Shown here piece after piece: positions 44,340 through 48,764 of a stretch of DNA of 48,764 nt (its first letter is position 1; every line of letters begins with the position of its first letter). A program made the translations under genes and the position numbers. Under the pieces are notes generated by a model, which saw nothing but the letters and a program-made list of their open reading frames with translations, made no database searches and was not told the origin of the DNA. Where the stretch lies: positions 1-48,764 of the forward strand of contig DBBU01000040.1 of assembly GCA_002292365.1 (NCBI GenBank). The letters run 5' to 3'. The stretch comes from Flammeovirgaceae bacterium UBA976. GTDB taxonomy: Bacteria; Bacteroidota; Bacteroidia; Cytophagales; Cyclobacteriaceae.

Positions 44340-47300
44340 ATGTTAGATAAAATAATATTATATTTTCTTAATTATCGACTGATTACCCTGATTCTCATGA
44401 TCATATTGATCAGCTGGGGTATTATGGTCTCTCCTTTTTATAGGGGAGACCAAGCCACAGCCCTTACAAGAGTTTCTGTGGATGCCCTTCCTGACATTGG
44501 TGAAAACCAACAAATTGTTTTTACCGAATGGCCCGGTCGATCTCCTCAAGATATTGAGGATCAAATCACCAACCCGCTCACCTCTACCTTATTGGGAATC
44601 TCTGGCGTAACATCCATACGCAGCTCCTCTGTTTTTGGTTTTTCAAGTATTTACGTGATTTTTAATGATGACGAAGAGTACTATTGGACAAGAGCTCGAA
44701 TCTTAGAAAAATTAAATGCCTTGCCCAATGATTTATTGCCCGAAAACATCCGGCCTACCCTCGGACCCGACGCTACCGCACTGGGACAAATATTTTGGTA
44801 TACTCTCGAAGGTCGTGATACTCAAGGAAACACTACAGGCGGCTGGGATTTGCATGAAATCCGATCCGTTCAGGACTTTTATGTCAAATACGGTCTAAGC
44901 GCAGTTCAAGGGGTATCAGAAGTCGCCTCCATTGGGGGATTTGTTCAAGAATATCAAGTAGATGTAGATCCTGATCTCTTGAAAACTTATGACGTATCTA
45001 TTGACCAAGTAGTTAGGGCCGTGAAAAATGCCAATAGAGACGTAGGTGCCAAAACGATGGAAATTAATAAAATCGAATACCTGATCAGGGGATTGGGCAA
45101 CCTCACCTCCGTCTCAGATCTAGAATATGCTGTCGTAAAAATGAAGGGTGAGGTTCCCTTAAGAATCAAAGATATAGCGCAGGTAGCCATAGGCCCAGAA
45201 ATCCGAAGAGGTATTTTAGATAAGGAAGGCGCTGAAGTTGTAGGTGGTGTGGTCGTTTCCAGATTTGGTGCCAATCCGATGGAAGTCATCGAGGCAATCA
45301 AAAGAAAAATCAGCGTACTAGAGCAAGGAATGCCAAAAAAAATTCTTGAAAATGGGATAAAGAGTACCTTGACCATCGTCCCCTTTTATGACCGCACACA
45401 ACTCATCAAAGAGACCCTAAATACCTTATGGGAGGCCCTAACTCTTGAGGTATTGATCACTATTATTATCGTACTGATCATGTTATTTAATCTTAGGGCT
45501 TCCTTGATGATCGCTGCAGTATTGCCCATCTCTATATTGATCGTATTTATACTGATGAGGATGTTTAATGTAGAAGCAAATATTGTCGCCTTGTCAGGCA
45601 TTGCCATCGCGATTGGCACCTTGGTGGATTTGGGCATTATTTTATCTGAAAACATCATTCGACATCTTAAAGGGGGCAATGACCATTTATTTGAAAAAAT
45701 AAAGACCGCTACTCAGGAAGTAAGTGGCGCCATCCTTACTGCAGTCGCGACCACCATCATCAGCTTCATCCCTATTTTTGTACTTGAAGCAGCGGAAGGG
45801 AAATTATTTAGACCTTTGGCTTATACCAAAACTTTTGCCCTGGTGACAGCCTTGCTGCTTACTTTATTAGTACTCCCTACTCTTGCCTATTTCATTTATG
45901 GAAACAAAATCAAGGAGAAAAAAATCAATATGCTCTTCAATGTACTCCTCATTACGACCGGCTGCATATTGCTGTGGATATTGCCCTGGGCAGGCCTATT
46001 CATATTGGTATTGAGCCTCTCATGGCTTTTAAAGACTTACGGACCGTGGGATAACCGCTGGGTGAAGAACCTTCCCATAGGCCTCATGATAGTGGCCAGT
46101 ATCGGACTGCTGGCCGCTCATTGGATGCCTTTGGGCTTAAATGAAGACTTGCTTTTAAATATCCTCTTCATTGTCCTCATCTTAGGGGTCATCCTAGGGC
46201 TCCTGGCACTCATTACCTTCAAATACAAATACATTTTGAACAAGTGTCTGACCTACAAAAAGACTTTCTTAAGTATCCCTGTGTTGCTGATCTTCTTGGC
46301 CATCCATATTTGGTTGGGCTTTGGAAAAGTAGCGTCTCCATTGAAAAGTGCCATGGAGCGAGTCGGTTTAACACCCGATCAATATGGATTCTTTATCGGT
46401 TTAAATAATCGATTCCCTGGCCTAAATTCAGAATTCATGCCCAGCTTAAATGAGGGCAGCTTTTTGCTCATGCCCTCTGCCATGTCACATATTGGCATAG
46501 AGGAAAACAAGAACATCCTACAAACCATTGATCGCCGCGTGGCCCATATTCCTGAGATTTCATCTGTGGTTGGTAAGCTCGGCAGGGTCAACTCAGCCCT
46601 TGACCCCGCTCCCATCTCGATGTACGAGAATACCATCAATTACAAACCTGAATACTATAAAAATGACCAGGGCGACCTTGTCAAATTCAAAACAGACGAA
46701 TCACAACACTTCCTCTTGAAATCCGGCATGAGCTACACCAATGACGAACTGCTCAACCAAGCCCTGAGTGTTGATGATTTGGTAGTGGATCCCGAAGGAA
46801 GCTATTTTCGAAATTGGAGATCCAAGATTAGATCTTCAGATGATATTTGGGAGGAGATTGTATTGGAATCTAAAGTTTTGGGTGTCACCTCTGCTCCTAA
46901 GCTGCAGCCGATAGAAACCCGACTTATCATGCTCCAATCAGGCATGAGATGGCCCATTGGCATCAAAATATTTGGGCCTAATCTACAAAGCATTAACGAT
47001 TTCTCCTTCCGATTAGAGCCTTTCATTAGGCGAGCGAAATCCGTAAATACAGAAACCGTATTTGCCGATAATATCATCGGAAAACCCTATATAATGATTC
47101 ATTTAGAACGCGAGATGATTGCTAAATATGGCCTCTCAATTGAGTCGGTTCAGCAACATATAGAAACGGCCATCGGGGGCGTTAAAGTTGGGACTGCTGT
47201 CAATGGAAAGGAAAGATATCCCATTCGGGTAAGATATCCCCGAGAGCGGCGCGACCATCCTGAAGCCTTGATGAATATTTATGTAAACACCCCTACGGGC

Positions 47301-48131
47301 GGACAGGTAAGACTCGGCGATTTGGTCACCCTGGACTACGAACGGGGACCCCAAGTTATAAAAAGTGAAGATGCCTTTTTACTTGGCTATCTATTGTTGG
47401 ATAAGTACCCCCAATATGAGATCAAGGATGTCATCCAAGAATTGAATGAAATCATCCAAGAAAATATAGAAAATGGGAGCCTCATCGTACCCACTGGAGT
47501 TCATTATGAGTTTGACGGTAGTTTTAAGCATCAAATTCGCGCCGAAAAAAGATTAATGATTATCGTTCCCTTGGTACTCTTGGTTATTTTCATTATCCTC
47601 TATATTCAATTCAAATCGATCACTACTTCCTTGATGATCTTTTTCGGTATCGCAATGGCTCTTAGTGGGGGCTTTATTTTAATGGGTCTTTACCATACCG
47701 ATTGGTTTTTAAATTTTACCCTTTTTGGCACCCCTATGCGGGAGGTCTTTCAAATACAACCCATCAATTTGAGTGTGGCCGTTTGGGTAGGCTTTATTGC
47801 CTTATTTGGCATCGCTACAGACGACGGGGTCTTAATGGGTACTTATTTGAATCAAAATTTCCAAAAAAAGAAGCCGAGCACCATCGCCGAGATTCGAAAA
47901 GCTACCACAGAAGCGGGCCTTCGTAGGATTAGACCTGCAGTCATGACTACAGCAACCACTTTGATCGCCTTATTGCCGATTTTAACTTCATCAGGACGGG
48001 GCAGTGACATCATGATTCCTATGGCCATCCCTATTTTTGGAGGTATGGTCATCGCATCCATTACTTATTTTATCGTACCTGTGTTGTATAGCTGGAAAAA
48101 AGAAATCCAACTTAAAAAAGGAAAATCATGA
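44340..48131 (+). CDS. CusA/CzcA-family heavy-metal RND efflux pump
   Basis: Inner-membrane proton-driven transporter of a tripartite pump. 1263 aa, about 200 longer than E. coli CusA. It begins MLDKIILYFLNYRLITLILM (TM1), has paired periplasmic porter domains (ALPDIGENQQIVFTEWPGRS, LRIKDIAQVAIGPEIRRGI), TM4 with IAIGTLVDLGIILSENI (Asp/Glu of the proton relay), and TM10-12 with FGIATDDGVLMGTYLNQ and MTTATTLIALLPILTSSGRG. Between the sixth helix and the second porter domain (about residues 530-680) an inserted hydrophobic region adds roughly five helices. EFMPSLNEGSFLLMPSAMSH carries Met residues that hint at Cu/Ag. The metal is not proven. Confidence 0.93.
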   Translation: MLDKIILYFLNYRLITLILMIILISWGIMVSPFYRGDQATALTRVSVDALPDIGENQQIVFTEWPGRSPQDIEDQITNPLTSTLLGISGVTSIRSSSVFGFSSIYVIFNDDEEYYWTRARILEKLNALPNDLLPENIRPTLGPDATALGQIFWYTLEGRDTQGNTTGGWDLHEIRSVQDFYVKYGLSAVQGVSEVASIGGFVQEYQVDVDPDLLKTYDVSIDQVVRAVKNANRDVGAKTMEINKIEYLIRGLGNLTSVSDLEYAVVKMKGEVPLRIKDIAQVAIGPEIRRGILDKEGAEVVGGVVVSRFGANPMEVIEAIKRKISVLEQGMPKKILENGIKSTLTIVPFYDRTQLIKETLNTLWEALTLEVLITIIIVLIMLFNLRASLMIAAVLPISILIVFILMRMFNVEANIVALSGIAIAIGTLVDLGIILSENIIRHLKGGNDHLFEKIKTATQEVSGAILTAVATTIISFIPIFVLEAAEGKLFRPLAYTKTFALVTALLLTLLVLPTLAYFIYGNKIKEKKINMLFNVLLITTGCILLWILPWAGLFILVLSLSWLLKTYGPWDNRWVKNLPIGLMIVASIGLLAAHWMPLGLNEDLLLNILFIVLILGVILGLLALITFKYKYILNKCLTYKKTFLSIPVLLIFLAIHIWLGFGKVASPLKSAMERVGLTPDQYGFFIGLNNRFPGLNSEFMPSLNEGSFLLMPSAMSHIGIEENKNILQTIDRRVAHIPEISSVVGKLGRVNSALDPAPISMYENTINYKPEYYKNDQGDLVKFKTDESQHFLLKSGMSYTNDELLNQALSVDDLVVDPEGSYFRNWRSKIRSSDDIWEEIVLESKVLGVTSAPKLQPIETRLIMLQSGMRWPIGIKIFGPNLQSINDFSFRLEPFIRRAKSVNTETVFADNIIGKPYIMIHLEREMIAKYGLSIESVQQHIETAIGGVKVGTAVNGKERYPIRVRYPRERRDHPEALMNIYVNTPTGGQVRLGDLVTLDYERGPQVIKSEDAFLLGYLLLDKYPQYEIKDVIQELNEIIQENIENGSLIVPTGVHYEFDGSFKHQIRAEKRLMIIVPLVLLVIFIILYIQFKSITTSLMIFFGIAMALSGGFILMGLYHTDWFLNFTLFGTPMREVFQIQPINLSVAVWVGFIALFGIATDDGVLMGTYLNQNFQKKKPSTIAEIRKATTEAGLRRIRPAVMTTATTLIALLPILTSSGRGSDIMIPMAIPIFGGMVIASITYFIVPVLYSWKKEIQLKKGKS

Positions 48132-48764
48132 AAAATTATCTTACTTTTTTGCTTTTAATTCTGACAGCCCATACGGCCATGAATCAATTCTTGGATGATT
48201 ACTTGGAGGTGGCCTTACAAAATAATCCTGACCTCAAGGCCGCTTATTTTTCCTTTGAAGCCCAATTAGAAAAAGTGGAGCAAGTAAAATTTCTGGCCAA
48301 CCCAACCCTAGGTTTTGGCTACTTCATATCGCCCATTGAAACCCGAATTGGATCACAGCAAACCAAAATATCCTTGAGTCAAATGTTTCCTTGGTTTGGG
48401 ACCTTAAGCGCAAAACAAGATGCCGCCTCCTTGATGGCAGCGGCGCAGTTTGAACAATTCAGAAATATCCAAGCCTTACTCGCCTTTGAGGTAAAAACTG
48501 CTTATTATAACTATTTAGAAGCCTTGGAGTTATTGGAAATTCATCGCCAAAACTTGAGTATTATGAAATCTCATAAAAACATGGCCAAAATAGCCTATAG
48601 CAACGATAAAAGTAAAAACACAGAGGTCTTGGATGCCAACCTCATATTGGCCGAGATCACGAGCAATATCGATATATTAGACCAACGATTGGGTCTCTTA
48701 AAACGATCCTTTAACCGACTCTTGAACCGTCCCGACAGCCTTGGCATCGTCGGTACTCAATGGG
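48128..48764 (+). CDS. TolC-family outer-membrane factor, 5' part (cut by window end)
   Basis: 212 codons of an outer-membrane channel protein of the same efflux system (CusC/CzcC-like). The ATGA overlaps the pump stop. Signal peptide MKNYLTFLLLILTAHTA, then the TolC-type opening: LDDYLEVALQNNPDLKAAYF (helix 1), AQLEKVEQVKFLANPTLGFGY, a beta strand pair around SQMFPWFGTLSAKQ, and long helices such as AFEVKTAYYNYLEALELLEI. A periplasmic adaptor (CusB) gene would be expected beyond the window. Confidence 0.9.
   Translation, partial: MKNYLTFLLLILTAHTAMNQFLDDYLEVALQNNPDLKAAYFSFEAQLEKVEQVKFLANPTLGFGYFISPIETRIGSQQTKISLSQMFPWFGTLSAKQDAASLMAAAQFEQFRNIQALLAFEVKTAYYNYLEALELLEIHRQNLSIMKSHKNMAKIAYSNDKSKNTEVLDANLILAEITSNIDILDQRLGLLKRSFNRLLNRPDSLGIVGTQW

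Noticed and set aside
44987..45376. 129-codon minus-strand frame inside the RND pump gene
   Set aside because: Antisense shadow of the conserved pump; no family features.
1..48764. CRISPR arrays, insertion sequences, rRNA genes
   Set aside because: No regularly spaced direct repeats, no transposase or integrase frame with terminal inverted repeats, and no rRNA-like sequence were seen when reading the window.

Overview
The window looks like a chromosomal segment of a member of the Bacteroidota, AT-rich, with mostly tight operons. Lineage markers are an IPExxxVDY-family protein beside pyruvate kinase, an HYC_CC_PP-type small protein in front of a CusA-like pump, a YfhO-family membrane protein, many TTG/GTG or weakly led starts without Shine-Dalgarno sequences, and repeated promoters of the Bacteroidota form TTG-N18..21-TAnnTTTG. 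The order cannot be fixed from sequence reading alone; a Saprospiria- or Cytophagia-like organism is a guess.

Layout. 1-9.7 kb: the 3' part of groL with its terminator, a TruC/RluA-like pseudouridine synthase on the minus strand, a small exported protein, cinA, a 2-oxo-acid dehydrogenase E2, then a translationally coupled envelope pair (LpxR-like lipid A deacylase plus a 965-aa metalloprotease/propeller/barrel protein). 9.7-11 kb is gene-poor and holds a nonsense-mutated small membrane gene and strong palindromes. 11-14 kb: sppA (minus), folK and a TauE/SafE permease. 14.2-27.4 kb: a surface-polysaccharide locus (flippase, YfhO, glycosyltransferases, acetyltransferase, NeuB-like synthase, two cytidylyltransferase-type domains, methyltransferase, a frameshifted UDP-sugar dehydrogenase and a sugar epimerase) that appears built to make and transfer a CMP-activated nonulosonic (sialic-like) acid. 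27.8-39.5 kb: housekeeping genes (pfkA, miaA, a PhnP-like MBL hydrolase, an NFACT/RqcH protein, pyk, acpP-fabF-rnc-nadE, yidD). 39.5-41.6 kb: a BamA/TamA-like protein and a MORN-type repeat lipoprotein/exported protein. 41.7-43.8 kb is a decay zone with relics of an outer-membrane barrel gene and of a second gene's C-terminus, followed by an intact tRNA-Arg(UCG) lying between the two halves of a second, broken tRNA-Arg. 43.8-48.8 kb: a metal-efflux operon (HYC_CC_PP protein, CusA-like RND pump, TolC-like outer membrane factor cut by the window end).

The most unusual signals are (1) the broken tRNA-Arg whose 5' half (42907-42955) and 3' end (43602-43626) still form a perfect-register acceptor stem although separated by about 650 bp containing another complete tRNA-Arg; (2) the polysaccharide locus with a candidate GT42-like CMP-nonulosonate transferase and a GT2-cytidylyltransferase fusion; and (3) a general pattern of young pseudogenes (at least four), several with stop codons exactly where Trp, Arg or Gln would be expected. 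All family calls rest on motif recognition by eye; no database search was run.
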